Shown one piece after another: positions 26,668-35,116 of a stretch of 64,000 nt of DNA. The notes beneath the pieces are model-generated. The model saw only the letters and a list, made by a program, of their open reading frames with translations. It was not told the DNA's origin and ran no database searches. A program made the translations under genes and the position numbers. The DNA comes from Dolichospermum sp. LEGE 00240 (GTDB lineage: Bacteria > Cyanobacteriota > Cyanobacteriia > Cyanobacteriales > Nostocaceae): assembly GCF_015207875.1 (NCBI RefSeq), contig NZ_JADEVZ010000002.1, forward strand, positions 124,001 through 188,000, given 5' to 3'. Positions within the stretch are counted from its first letter, which is position 1. Each line of letters begins with the position of its first letter.

Positions 26668-26847
26668 TTTTCCCTACCTCTGGATATATGAACATAGAAT
26701 CAATACTTCCCTTTGTGGGAATGGAATCATCTAGTATATAAATAAACTTAAGCTATGCGTGCAACATATTTTTAAAAATTGCATCCCTAGTATCCATTTT
26801 TTTGGACAATAAAGCAAGAGTTCATCACTAAGTTTTCAAAAATTAAC
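26668..26847. promoter_or_regulatory. Divergent dndC/dndB promoter region
   Basis: DndB proteins are known to repress dnd operons from such positions. Two inverted repeats are visible: TTCCC-N5-GGGAA (26707-26721) and TGCAA-N14-TTGCA (26760-26783). Either could be an operator. No promoter box can be assigned with confidence. Confidence 0.4.
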
Positions 26848-28446
26848 ATGAATGATAATACAAATACACTAAATAATCAACTCGCTAACGAGTATCTAGA
26901 ACGGGAAAATAAGGATAAACAGGTATTAGCTTTGCTGCTAGACAGGTTTTTAGAGAAGAAAGACCAAATTCTTGTCCAAAAAACCGAAATGGGTGGTACA
27001 GAGGCTTATATAGGTTCTGTGACATTGGAATGGTTTGCGGGACGGGTACATTTTGCGTCTGGTTTACCGCTGCTGCAAAAAAAGTACAACCCAGAGACAG
27101 AGAATATTGAAATTGATGCTGATAGTATTGATGATATTCAACAACGTCCTGTTGACTGGTCGCGTCAAGCCCCGTTAGTACAGTATTTAGCAGCGAGGAA
27201 AAACCATAAATTTCCGGCTGTGTTGGTAGTAATTAATCAACCTTGGGTAGATAACCCCAAAGCAGCGGAGTGGGATAGTCAAGGACGGGCTAAAAAAGCG
27301 ACAACTGATTTTATACCTTTAGATAAAGATGGTAAAGTCGGTTTACTGAATATTTCTGAAGAAAATGTGACAATTTATGCTTTAGATGGTCAGCATAGAT
27401 TAATGGGTGTCCAAGGTTTAATGGAGTTAATTAAATCTGGTAAACTCCAACGTTATAAAAAGGATAAAACTGCGGATGATAGTTTTATTACCTTATCTGA
27501 TTTGATTGAGAAATATCAAGTAGAACCTGCTTATTTACAAAATTTATCTAAAGAAAAAATTGGCATTGAATTTATTTGTGCGGTGAATACTGGAGAAACT
27601 TATACAGAAGCAAAACGACGGGTCAGATCAATTTTTGTTCATGTGAATTTAATGGCTGCACCTTTAACTAAAGGTCAGTTAGCACAATTAAATGAAGATG
27701 ATGGTTTTGCTATTGTAGCGCGAAAAATTGCGGTTACACATCCACTTTTAGAACAAAAACCAAATCGCAATCCCCGTGTTAATTGGAATAGTGCCACAGT
27801 AGCCGCTAATTCTACGGTTTTGACGACCTTGCAAGCCTTACAAGATATGTCTGAAAGGTATTTGGGTCAAAAGTTCCCCCACTGGAAACCTTTGGAAAAA
27901 GGGTTAATTCCTATGCGTCCAGAAAATGAAGAAATTCAGGAAGGAATTGCTGATTTTAGATTACTTTTTGATAATTTAGCTAATCTTCCCAGTTATAAAA
28001 TATTGGAACACGAAGATACAACTGCTTTGCGTCGTTTCCATTTTGAAAAAGACGGAGGTGAGGGAAATATGTTATTTCGTCCAGTTTCTCAAGTAGCTTT
28101 AGCCCAAGCTTTGGGAACTTTGGTATTTAAAAAAGGTTTTGCTTTGACGGATATTTTTAAGAAGTTGGAGAAATTTGACCGTCAAGGGGGTTTTAGTAAT
28201 ATGGAATATCCTCAATCTTTATGGTATGGAGTTTTATATGACCCCAATAAAAAGCGGGTACAAATAGCAGGAAAAGATTTAGCTGTGAAGTTATTCATTT
28301 ATATGTTGGGAGGAATGACTGAAAAAATGGAAGTTACTGCTTTACGTAAAGCTTTAGCTAATGCTAGGACGACAGAAGAACAAACTATAGGTTTTGATGG
28401 TAAGTTAGTTAAACCTCAAGATGTAGGACTTCCAGTTATTTTATAA
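26848..28446 (+). CDS. dndB: DNA sulfur modification protein DndB
   Basis: DndB is a DGQHR-domain protein that regulates dnd expression and modulates modification. The hallmark DGQHR sits at residues 180-184 (YALDGQHRLMGVQG). The 532-aa length is larger than the roughly 350-370 aa of well-studied DndB; extra charged segments flank the core. It is transcribed away from dndC and converges on the HNH gene with 10 bp between stops, so the two modification operons meet the accessory operon tail to tail. Confidence 0.92.
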   Translation: MNDNTNTLNNQLANEYLERENKDKQVLALLLDRFLEKKDQILVQKTEMGGTEAYIGSVTLEWFAGRVHFASGLPLLQKKYNPETENIEIDADSIDDIQQRPVDWSRQAPLVQYLAARKNHKFPAVLVVINQPWVDNPKAAEWDSQGRAKKATTDFIPLDKDGKVGLLNISEENVTIYALDGQHRLMGVQGLMELIKSGKLQRYKKDKTADDSFITLSDLIEKYQVEPAYLQNLSKEKIGIEFICAVNTGETYTEAKRRVRSIFVHVNLMAAPLTKGQLAQLNEDDGFAIVARKIAVTHPLLEQKPNRNPRVNWNSATVAANSTVLTTLQALQDMSERYLGQKFPHWKPLEKGLIPMRPENEEIQEGIADFRLLFDNLANLPSYKILEHEDTTALRRFHFEKDGGEGNMLFRPVSQVALAQALGTLVFKKGFALTDIFKKLEKFDRQGGFSNMEYPQSLWYGVLYDPNKKRVQIAGKDLAVKLFIYMLGGMTEKMEVTALRKALANARTTEEQTIGFDGKLVKPQDVGLPVIL

Positions 28447-28456
28447 TAATAGCCCA

Positions 28457-29446
28457 TTATGGCTGAAATATATGATCACGATGCCATTGTAAAGCTTCAA
28501 TATCTGGAAAATATTTCTCTACTTTCGGTAATATGAGTATTTCCCCATGAAATTCTGTTATTGTTCTAGCATGGGGAGATACTTCTTCTAATTCTTTACT
28601 AACGATAATTTTGTATTTATCATCAATAGCAAACCAACCTCTATCAAAAGCCCAATGATGATTTTTGCAAAGCGCTATTCCGTTATGTATTCTACTGTCA
28701 TAAAAAGCAGAAAATGGCTTTATATGTGCGCCGTCAACAATATTTTGATTACCAGTTTTAGTAACTTTCAACCCACAAAAAGCGCATTGACAATCATATA
28801 CAGAAACAACCGCTTTTCTAAAGAAAGCATTTCTAATTAGTGTTTTTTTTAAACTCCATTTAGGAATAATTTTTAATGTATCTGTTGATTCGGTTATAGT
28901 TTCTTGTTCTAAGGATTCATTTTGAAAATTTTCATTAATTTTTAAAATTTCTCCTATCTCATTTTCATCAGATGAAAGCCAACTTGATACAAGTGCATCA
29001 ATTAATTCTTTTCTGGTACTTTCATCTTGTATTAAACTAAAAAGTTCATCATCCAGAAAAGCGTAGTTAACATCATGTCTAAGTCTGGGAATTGTTTGAG
29101 GACGACCACCCTCATATTCAGAACTAAACTGAAGATGCCAAAACTTACATTGATTATTTTTCACATTTTTCAAGTGAAAAAACGGAAGGGCAAAATCGCT
29201 ACCTTTAAACGGGCTAGATGCAATTACCTGCCAATACTTTTTAAATGTCTCAATTAAATCATCAGAAATATAAATTTTTTCATCCTTTATTACATTTTGT
29301 GCAATTAGATCAATTACAGATAAAAGTAATATTGGTTGGTTGAGTGCATAACCTTTTTTATCAGTTTTGTATACATTGAGGTTAGAGAAAGATTGACAAT
29401 AATCAGCTAAACTTCTCTGATTGGATGATTGTTTTACTTTGGTCAT
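28457..29446 (-). CDS. HNH endonuclease with putative sulfur-binding N-terminal domain
   Basis: A 329-aa protein. The C-terminal HNH domain is clear: CAFC (Cys221, Cys224), VDGAHIKPF (His241), HNGIALCKNHHWAFD (Asn255, Cys260, His263/264). The N-terminal half has NQPILLLSVIDLI (about residues 36-48), LPFFHLKN (87-94) and FWHLQF (102-107). This is the pattern of the domain fused to HNH in enzymes that recognise phosphorothioated DNA, such as ScoMcrA-type proteins. The domain call rests on my reading of the motifs. It is the last gene of the accessory dnd operon. A nuclease reading sulfur marks in a cell that makes them must be controlled, or be activated only by incorrectly marked DNA. Confidence 0.72.
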   Translation of the reverse strand: MTKVKQSSNQRSLADYCQSFSNLNVYKTDKKGYALNQPILLLSVIDLIAQNVIKDEKIYISDDLIETFKKYWQVIASSPFKGSDFALPFFHLKNVKNNQCKFWHLQFSSEYEGGRPQTIPRLRHDVNYAFLDDELFSLIQDESTRKELIDALVSSWLSSDENEIGEILKINENFQNESLEQETITESTDTLKIIPKWSLKKTLIRNAFFRKAVVSVYDCQCAFCGLKVTKTGNQNIVDGAHIKPFSAFYDSRIHNGIALCKNHHWAFDRGWFAIDDKYKIIVSKELEEVSPHARTITEFHGEILILPKVEKYFPDIEALQWHRDHIFQP

Positions 29447-29480
29447 TTTTACTATTACTATGAATATCTAAATTTTTGAT

Positions 29481-29954
29481 TTATGGTCTAAATCTTCTCA
29501 GATCATAATTTTCACCCTCAAAATCATCCTTAAACCTGTCAGAATTGAGAAATAATAAAATTCGATCAGAATAATCTACTGCACCTCGAATTTCTATTTC
29601 TAATACTTCTAAACCACCATTAGCATACTCTTCAAATATATGATTACGCTTTTCATTGTTATTACCATCATGAAAAGATAAAATTCCTATATCTTCAGTT
29701 TCAATAAGTCCTAAAAGATTTATTACCGTATCATAGCCTCTAACAATAAATTGTTCTTGAGGAATTGGTGATGGTTCACGTTTAGAAATTTCCCCCAAGG
29801 GGACACGCTTTTTATACTTTACACCCAAAGCAGCAGCAAAAACAATCACATCAGCGAAAGTCTGAAAAGGACCAGTTCCCCCATCAGCAGAAGTTAAACT
29901 TTTCACCAACTCAGCTTTATCCCTAGCAACCCTGATTCTACCAGTTTCCGCCAT
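29481..29954 (-). CDS. DNA phosphorothioation-associated protein 4
   Basis: The N-terminus MAETGRIRVARDKAELVKSL and the GPFQTFADVIVFAAALGVKY block match the dnd-associated protein 4 family found next to dnd genes in cyanobacteria and other bacteria. I start it at ATG 29954 (157 aa); a longer frame from 29990 adds residues not typical of the family. Its function is unknown. It sits 34 bp before the HNH gene in the same operon. Confidence 0.8.
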   Translation of the reverse strand: MAETGRIRVARDKAELVKSLTSADGGTGPFQTFADVIVFAAALGVKYKKRVPLGEISKREPSPIPQEQFIVRGYDTVINLLGLIETEDIGILSFHDGNNNEKRNHIFEEYANGGLEVLEIEIRGAVDYSDRILLFLNSDRFKDDFEGENYDLRRFRP

Positions 29955-30058
29955 AACTATAAAATATACACCCTTAACATCATAAACCAAACCTAACTTA
30001 TTAATATCACATACTCACACTCCTCTTTGCGCCTCTGCGTCTCTGCGAGAGAAAAAAA

Positions 30059-30619
30059 TCAAAAAACATCCTCATAAACCAGAGAAAGAGGAAACCTAAA
30101 ATCAACACTAACCAAATGTACCTCATCATCCTCAACAAAAGGATGTAACTCCCATAAACCCTTCTCATTTAAACGAAAACAATCCAAACCAATTTTATCA
30201 GCACTAATTAAAACATATTTCTGCAAAGATTCAATCCGTCTATATAGCTGAAACTTACCTCCTCTATCATAAGCTTCCGTACTCGGAGAAAGCACCTCAA
30301 CAATTAAACAAGGAAATTGAATAAACTTAATTGCTTTTTTATCCCGTTCATCACAACTTACCATGACATCTGGATAAGTAAACAGACCATTTTCCGATAT
30401 ACCTACTTTAGCATCTGCCATAAAAGGACGACAATTACCACCCCGCAAATGATTTTTTAATCCAGAAGCTAAATTTAAAGCAATAGTAATATGAGGAATA
30501 GTTCCCCCAGTTATAGCAAAAACTTCACCATTGATATATTCGTGTTTAATATCTTGTTGTTCCTCCCACTCCAAATACTCCAAAGGACTCATATAAATTG
30601 GATCAAAATTAGCAACCAT
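30059..30619 (-). CDS. Uma2 family (DUF820) nuclease-fold protein
   Basis: A 186-aa protein with the Uma2/DUF820 signature: MSPLEYLEWEEQ, HEYINGEVFAITGG, FTYPDVMVSCD (putative catalytic Asp) and LIVEVLSPSTEAYDRGGK (Glu and Lys of a PD-(D/E)xK-like site). These proteins are very abundant in cyanobacteria and their role is unclear. A strong ribosome site, AGGAGGT, lies 7 nt before the ATG at 30619. The gene is inside the accessory dnd operon. Confidence 0.82.
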   Translation of the reverse strand: MVANFDPIYMSPLEYLEWEEQQDIKHEYINGEVFAITGGTIPHITIALNLASGLKNHLRGGNCRPFMADAKVGISENGLFTYPDVMVSCDERDKKAIKFIQFPCLIVEVLSPSTEAYDRGGKFQLYRRIESLQKYVLISADKIGLDCFRLNEKGLWELHPFVEDDEVHLVSVDFRFPLSLVYEDVF

Positions 30620-30651
30620 GACATTTACCTCCTGACTTTCCGTAAAACAAA

Positions 30652-31290
30652 TTAACTAAAAATTTGCAACAACCAGCGATTAACCTCACCATCATCTTGA
30701 GTTAAACTGCGTTGAATAGCTTCCTGAACAGTAGATATTTGCAACCCTGGTAAAACCTTTGACTCCTCAATTCTCCTACTTCCACCATCAATAATTTCAA
30801 AAGCAATAATATCATTATTATTAGCATTCATTACCCAATATTCCTTTACCCCCAACCGTTCATAAAGTAACCGCTTAAAACCCAAATCATCATTAATAGA
30901 AGAAACAGCAACTTCCACAACTAAAGTCGGTGCTGTTAACTCATTAATATTGACAGGAGAATTATTCAAAGGTGGAAATGTTATCTTATCCCCAATATAA
31001 AAAGCTAAATCAGGTTGACATTCTCCCTCACTTGTTCTGCGAAAACTGGTATTTACCCAGCCTTTAATCTTAATATTTTTCAATGTCGCATAAAAATTCA
31101 CAACATTTGCAACAACATTATTATTATTTCCATGAATTGAACCAACAGGTGACATTTCTACCCTCATATAATTTTGATAAAAATAAAATCTTCCTTGCTG
31201 ATAATCAGAATGTTCAGCAACCTCCATAAACTCATCCCAACTCACACTTACCCACGTATCCGTCACCAAACTTAAAGAACTAACAACCAT
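30652..31290 (-). CDS. Uma2 family (DUF820) nuclease-fold protein
   Basis: A second Uma2 protein of 212 aa, divergent from its neighbour: ECQPDLAFYIGD and PTLVVEVAVSSINDDLGFKR carry the putative active-site acids and lysine. It is co-directional with the adjacent Uma2 gene (32 bp apart). A CTTTGCGCCTTTGCG repeat separates it from the ATPase gene upstream. Confidence 0.82.
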   Translation of the reverse strand: MVVSSLSLVTDTWVSVSWDEFMEVAEHSDYQQGRFYFYQNYMRVEMSPVGSIHGNNNNVVANVVNFYATLKNIKIKGWVNTSFRRTSEGECQPDLAFYIGDKITFPPLNNSPVNINELTAPTLVVEVAVSSINDDLGFKRLLYERLGVKEYWVMNANNNDIIAFEIIDGGSRRIEESKVLPGLQISTVQEAIQRSLTQDDGEVNRWLLQIFS

Positions 31291-31332
31291 TTCTTTCTTC
31301 CTTTGCGCCTTTGCGCCTTTGCGTGAGATATA

Positions 31333-33405
31333 TTAATTTCGTTCAACCTCAACAATTTCCGTATATTCAAAACCATTCAAACTCTGTCGCACCAAAGCAT
31401 ATTTTTCCCTCCCCAACTCAATAAAATCCTGTTCACAATTAGGTTTAGAAGAATAATAAACTAACACATATTCCTTCCCAATCTTATCAGCAATTTCCTC
31501 CTCAACTTCCACCCTCCATTGAGTTTTGGTCACCAACACAACCAACTGATTTGCTAACTTAGGAATAGTTCGCGCAATGTGGCGACGGGAATTAGCGTCT
31601 AAACTTCCAAAAGGAGAGTCCATAACAATGGGAAAAGTGCTACTTTCAGGAAGCATGATCATTTTTCGTCTTTCACTCCAGTCACGCACCTTATCAATAA
31701 TACTAGCGATAAAAGATAAACTGAGAATTTGATTTTCTCCTGTTGAAGCTGCGACTGGTGCTTCAATTCCCGTCGTATTTTCCACTAAACTTAATTCATA
31801 TTTTTCGCTAATTTTGGGAATATAGGGAGTAAAAGAAATATCTGCAAATATTTCCTGTACTCGCTGTTCCAATTGGAGACGAAACTGATTTTCTTGACGG
31901 TTTTTCACTTCTGATAACCTGTCAATTGCATCTTGAGTAGCATTAATGCGACGCTGTGCTAAAGATTGTTTTTCCTCATTTTGTTTTTGCTTAGATATTT
32001 GTTTGATCAAAGCATCAATAGTTGTTTTAAGGTGAGAAACTTCCTGTTGATTTGCACCTTGTTCTCGATTTAATTCATCACTTTTGGCTTCAATTTCATC
32101 CAGACGTTTTTGTAAATTGCTAATTTCCTCATTGGGATCTTTTCGCAGTTGTTCTTGAATACTATCTAATTCAGATTCAACTTGGGATAGATTGTCTCTT
32201 AACTGTTTGACTCTGGTTTGTTCTCTATCTGCTTCTTCCCAAAAAGCATCTGCTTGTTTATCAATTTCATCAACTTGCGCGCTCATTCTAATTGCGGTTT
32301 CTTCGACAGTTGAAGAACCAGATTTTCTCATTAAGTTCTTGACATGAAAATGGGTGTGAGTTCCTTCTCTTAAATCTGCACCACAAATACAACGTCCAGT
32401 ATTGAGTAAATCATTGATAAATTCCCGCGAAATTCCTGCTGTTAATTCACCACTTTGTTTTAAATCTGTAAAAATTTCCCGAAATTTATGCGTAGTTTCC
32501 GATAACAGAACAGTATAACCCCGTGCGGAAATAACTTTTTTTAAATTTTCCCGTGTTTTCTTTAAATCTTCTCGCAAACTATCTCTTTGGGAGTCTAAAC
32601 TTTGCTTTCTTTCCTGTAATTCCTTAACAGCACTCAATTCTCGTAACTTATTACTAACTTCTTTTTTAAACGTTTGTTGATATTCCAACTCTTGATTTAT
32701 TTCTGTTTGACGTTGATTAATGGTTTCAATTTCTATTTCTTGTTTTTCCTTTTGAGTTAATAGTTGTTTCGTTTCTGCATCACCAATATGCTTGAACTCA
32801 GTTTCCAAAGACTTTTTAGCATCTTTTAGGTGTCTAATAGAAAGTTCAATTACTTCCACCCCTAAAAAAGTTCTAATTGCTTCTGCAATTTCTGCTTTAT
32901 TATCAGAACGGACAATTTCCTCAATCCGTTCACCGTCAAAGAAAAAATATTGATGTAAACTTGCTGGTAAAATCTGAGTGATAATTTCCTCTGGTAATTG
33001 ATTAGGAATTTTCCATTGACCATCTTCTCCACCTAACCACATTCTTAGTTGAGTTTTTCCAGCTTCAATAATATCACTTTGATTTTTATAAACCCGACAA
33101 CCACGTTTAGCACGATAGCGAATACCTTCATGTTCCCAACCAATTTCTACGGAACATTCTACAGGTTCTCCTGGTTGAGATTCGGCGATTGCGCGTTTAT
33201 TTACTAACTGTTCAGTTGACGCAAAAGCCGCACTAAACTTTTCATATAAAACCCAAGTAAACGCATTCAAAAAACTGGTTTTACCAGCACCATTACTACC
33301 ATAAACCATAGTAGTATTGCAAACATTTCCAGCAGCTAAAGTTATCTCTGGAGTTTTCCCATAAAAGGAACGAAAATTACATAATTTAATCGAAGTTAGC
33401 TTCAT
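31333..33405 (-). CDS. DndD/Rad50-like SMC ATPase of the accessory dnd operon
   Basis: A 690-aa AAA/ABC-type ATPase: Walker A GSNGAGKTS at residues 36-44, DndD-like signature YFFFDGERIEEIV (153-165), a long coiled coil with a cysteine pair RCICGADL at about 338-345 near its apex, the signature region STGENQILSLSF and Walker B PIVMDSPFGSLD. It is a DndD paralogue but clearly different from the DndD at 22867, which lacks the cysteine pair. The start overlaps the 57-aa ORF (ATGA). In this position it could power a restriction complex in place of DndFGH; that is inference. Confidence 0.8.
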   Translation of the reverse strand: MKLTSIKLCNFRSFYGKTPEITLAAGNVCNTTMVYGSNGAGKTSFLNAFTWVLYEKFSAAFASTEQLVNKRAIAESQPGEPVECSVEIGWEHEGIRYRAKRGCRVYKNQSDIIEAGKTQLRMWLGGEDGQWKIPNQLPEEIITQILPASLHQYFFFDGERIEEIVRSDNKAEIAEAIRTFLGVEVIELSIRHLKDAKKSLETEFKHIGDAETKQLLTQKEKQEIEIETINQRQTEINQELEYQQTFKKEVSNKLRELSAVKELQERKQSLDSQRDSLREDLKKTRENLKKVISARGYTVLLSETTHKFREIFTDLKQSGELTAGISREFINDLLNTGRCICGADLREGTHTHFHVKNLMRKSGSSTVEETAIRMSAQVDEIDKQADAFWEEADREQTRVKQLRDNLSQVESELDSIQEQLRKDPNEEISNLQKRLDEIEAKSDELNREQGANQQEVSHLKTTIDALIKQISKQKQNEEKQSLAQRRINATQDAIDRLSEVKNRQENQFRLQLEQRVQEIFADISFTPYIPKISEKYELSLVENTTGIEAPVAASTGENQILSLSFIASIIDKVRDWSERRKMIMLPESSTFPIVMDSPFGSLDANSRRHIARTIPKLANQLVVLVTKTQWRVEVEEEIADKIGKEYVLVYYSSKPNCEQDFIELGREKYALVRQSLNGFEYTEIVEVERN

Positions 33406-33575
33406 TGCACCGCTTCCTTCACAATAGTGAGAATATCATCATTAATATGACCTTTACTCTTTCTATCTAATCTGCTTTTCTCCAATCTCCATACCTTTTC
33501 AATAATTTGCTTTACCTCCGGTGGTGCGCTGGTAATTGGTTCTTGAACATCTTCAATATTTGTTTCTGATATCAT
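33402..33575 (-). CDS. Small first gene of the accessory dnd operon, 57 aa
   Basis: This short ORF runs from ATG 33575 to a TGA that overlaps the ATPase start by 4 bp, a strong sign of translational coupling. The peptide (MISETNIEDVQEPI, then EVKQIIEKVWRLEKSRLDRK) is charged and helical. No family is recognised. It may be a dedicated partner or regulator of the SMC-like ATPase. Confidence 0.6.
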   Translation of the reverse strand: MISETNIEDVQEPITSAPPEVKQIIEKVWRLEKSRLDRKSKGHINDDILTIVKEAVQ

Positions 33576-33721
33576 TTCAATACTGCAATAGATTTATTTT
33601 CTATTTTAACCCTTAACGAGTGACAAGGTGACAAAACAGCTTGTTTCATAAGGGATAGAACCTGAAAGCCACGTTGAAAAAAGAGGCGCTTATGAGGCTT
33701 GAGAGCAATCAAGTTTAGAGC

Positions 33722-33837
33722 TAAGTAAGTTAGCATTGAAAATCGTCGTTATGGCAAGGCAAGAGGCAAGAGTGAAGAGGGTATGGGCGATTTTACTTTT
33801 CTTTACACAGATTGGTTTTATTGTGTTCACCTACTTA
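33722..33837. mobile_element. 116-bp miniature inverted-repeat element, copy B
   Basis: It has the same length and ends (TAAGTAAGT / ACCTACTTA) as copy A at 51-166. Its right end coincides with the broken end of an IS4-like transposase fragment (33835-34080). Confidence 0.6.
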
Positions 33838-34080
33838 AATCAGCCCATAATTCCATTTTACGCAGAGTTTACCTATTCCTAAAAATCTTTGTAGATTACG
33901 TTTCCTGCTTTGATATTTAATTGGTTGGGGAAATAAGCTGGCTAATTTTGACAGTTTCACCCGGAGATGAGCTTGTATTAATAGGAACAGTATCTCTAAT
34001 ATCAAATACTGCTGTTCACTCAAATGCTTTCGGAAAATTGTTTGATATGATTGTGGTAACATTTTTTGCTTTGGGGGCAT
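33835..34080 (-). pseudogene. IS4-type transposase, N-terminal fragment
   Basis: The first 81 codons (MLPQSYQTIFRKHLSEQQYL, then LLIQAHLRVKLSKLASLFPQ and YQSRKRNLQRFLGIGKLC) match the start of cyanobacterial IS4-family transposases. The frame ends where the 116-bp element begins. The catalytic DDE part is missing, so it is an inactive remnant at the right border of the dnd island. Confidence 0.75.
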
Positions 34081-34178
34081 CCTTCTATTTTTTTACCCCC
34101 TTATTTTCTCAAATTATTGCCACATCTCATCTTCAACCGCCTTGTCACCCGTTAAGCTATTCCCCAGCCCCCAGCCTC

Positions 34179-34922
34179 CTATTTCTCAGATTCCTGAGAG
34201 GGTGGTTTTTGAAACACTAGATAAATGTAATATGTAGCCATAGGGATGACAGTAGCGGCAATTAATAGCCCGACAACCCAAGCAGTAGCATTACCTTGAT
34301 CTGTTTCTTCAGCTTTGGTAAAAGTTCCTTCTACCTGGACTGTCTCCTTGAGTTCTGGTGGACCGGGATCTGCTTGACCGGATAAAATAGCAACCAGGCG
34401 ATCGCTCACATCCAAAAATCCTTGGTTATATTTATTGCCCTCACGTAATGCCGTACCTAATGTTTCTTCAACCACACTCTCGGCAATAGAGTCAGTTAAT
34501 AATGACTTCACATTATCCCCACTCAGTAAAGTCATTCTATTAGTAACAGTATCAACCAGTAATAATACTTGGTTGGCTTGCTCTGCCGCTGTTGGAAACC
34601 ACTTACTAAATAATCCTTTGGCAAAACTTTCCGGTGTTTCTCCATAGTCGAGGCGGTGAATAGTGACAATTCTGGCTTCATTACCAGTTTTTTGCGCCAA
34701 ATCCTGGAAAGCCTTGCTAATCTGACCTTCATTCAATCGGCTAATCACATCACCTTGATCTAAAATCCAAGTGTCTGCTGTCAAACTGGGTATTTCGTAT
34801 ACACCAGTGGCCGCAGCAGGTAAAATAAACAGTGAAGTCGCCATCATCATCACCAATATAGGCAAGATAAGACGAATAACGTATTTTTGGTTACTAAATA
34901 ATTGCTTGAGTAACTGTTGCAT
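34179..34922 (-). CDS. psb32: Psb32-like TPM-domain protein
   Basis: This protein has an N-terminal signal/anchor (about residues 20-40 from the chosen start), a TPM domain (DQGDVISRLNEGQISKAFQD, then ARIVTIHRLDYGETPESFA and LLLVDTVTNRMTLLSG) and a C-terminal membrane helix (about 215-237). That is the layout of Psb32/TLP18.3, a thylakoid lumen protein that aids photosystem II repair. I start at ATG 34922, preceded by AAGGA about 9 nt away; an upstream in-frame ATG (34949) is possible. Confidence 0.8.
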   Translation of the reverse strand: MQQLLKQLFSNQKYVIRLILPILVMMMATSLFILPAAATGVYEIPSLTADTWILDQGDVISRLNEGQISKAFQDLAQKTGNEARIVTIHRLDYGETPESFAKGLFSKWFPTAAEQANQVLLLVDTVTNRMTLLSGDNVKSLLTDSIAESVVEETLGTALREGNKYNQGFLDVSDRLVAILSGQADPGPPELKETVQVEGTFTKAEETDQGNATAWVVGLLIAATVIPMATYYIYLVFQKPPSQESEK

Positions 34923-34971
34923 GGGATGAATCCTTAAACAGACTTGCAATCAAAATACTACATAATTGGGT

Positions 34972-35000
34972 CAGTTGTCAGTTGTCAGTTGTCATTGGGA
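34972..35000. repeat. Heptanucleotide repeat (CAGTTGT)n
   Basis: Three to four CAGTTGT heptamers lie between divergent psb32 and cysH. They are STRR-type. Confidence 0.7.
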
Positions 35001-35116
35001 AGAAATATTCCCCCTGCCCCCTGCCCCATTTCCTCAATCATCAGCGGGGATATGTGCCTTGATACGATAAGATTAAATTTAATAAAAGTAAAAAATCTTG
35101 GTTTTAGAGAAAGATC

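Noticed and set aside
28457-33575. DndF/DndG/DndH restriction genes in the dnd island
   Set aside because: None of the frames has the expected size or motifs for DptF/G/H; the ATPase here is SMC-like rather than a DndH/HerA-type helicase.
33921-34220. Forward frame of 99 codons opposite the IS4-like fragment
   Set aside because: It is antisense to the transposase remnant and has no motif of its own.
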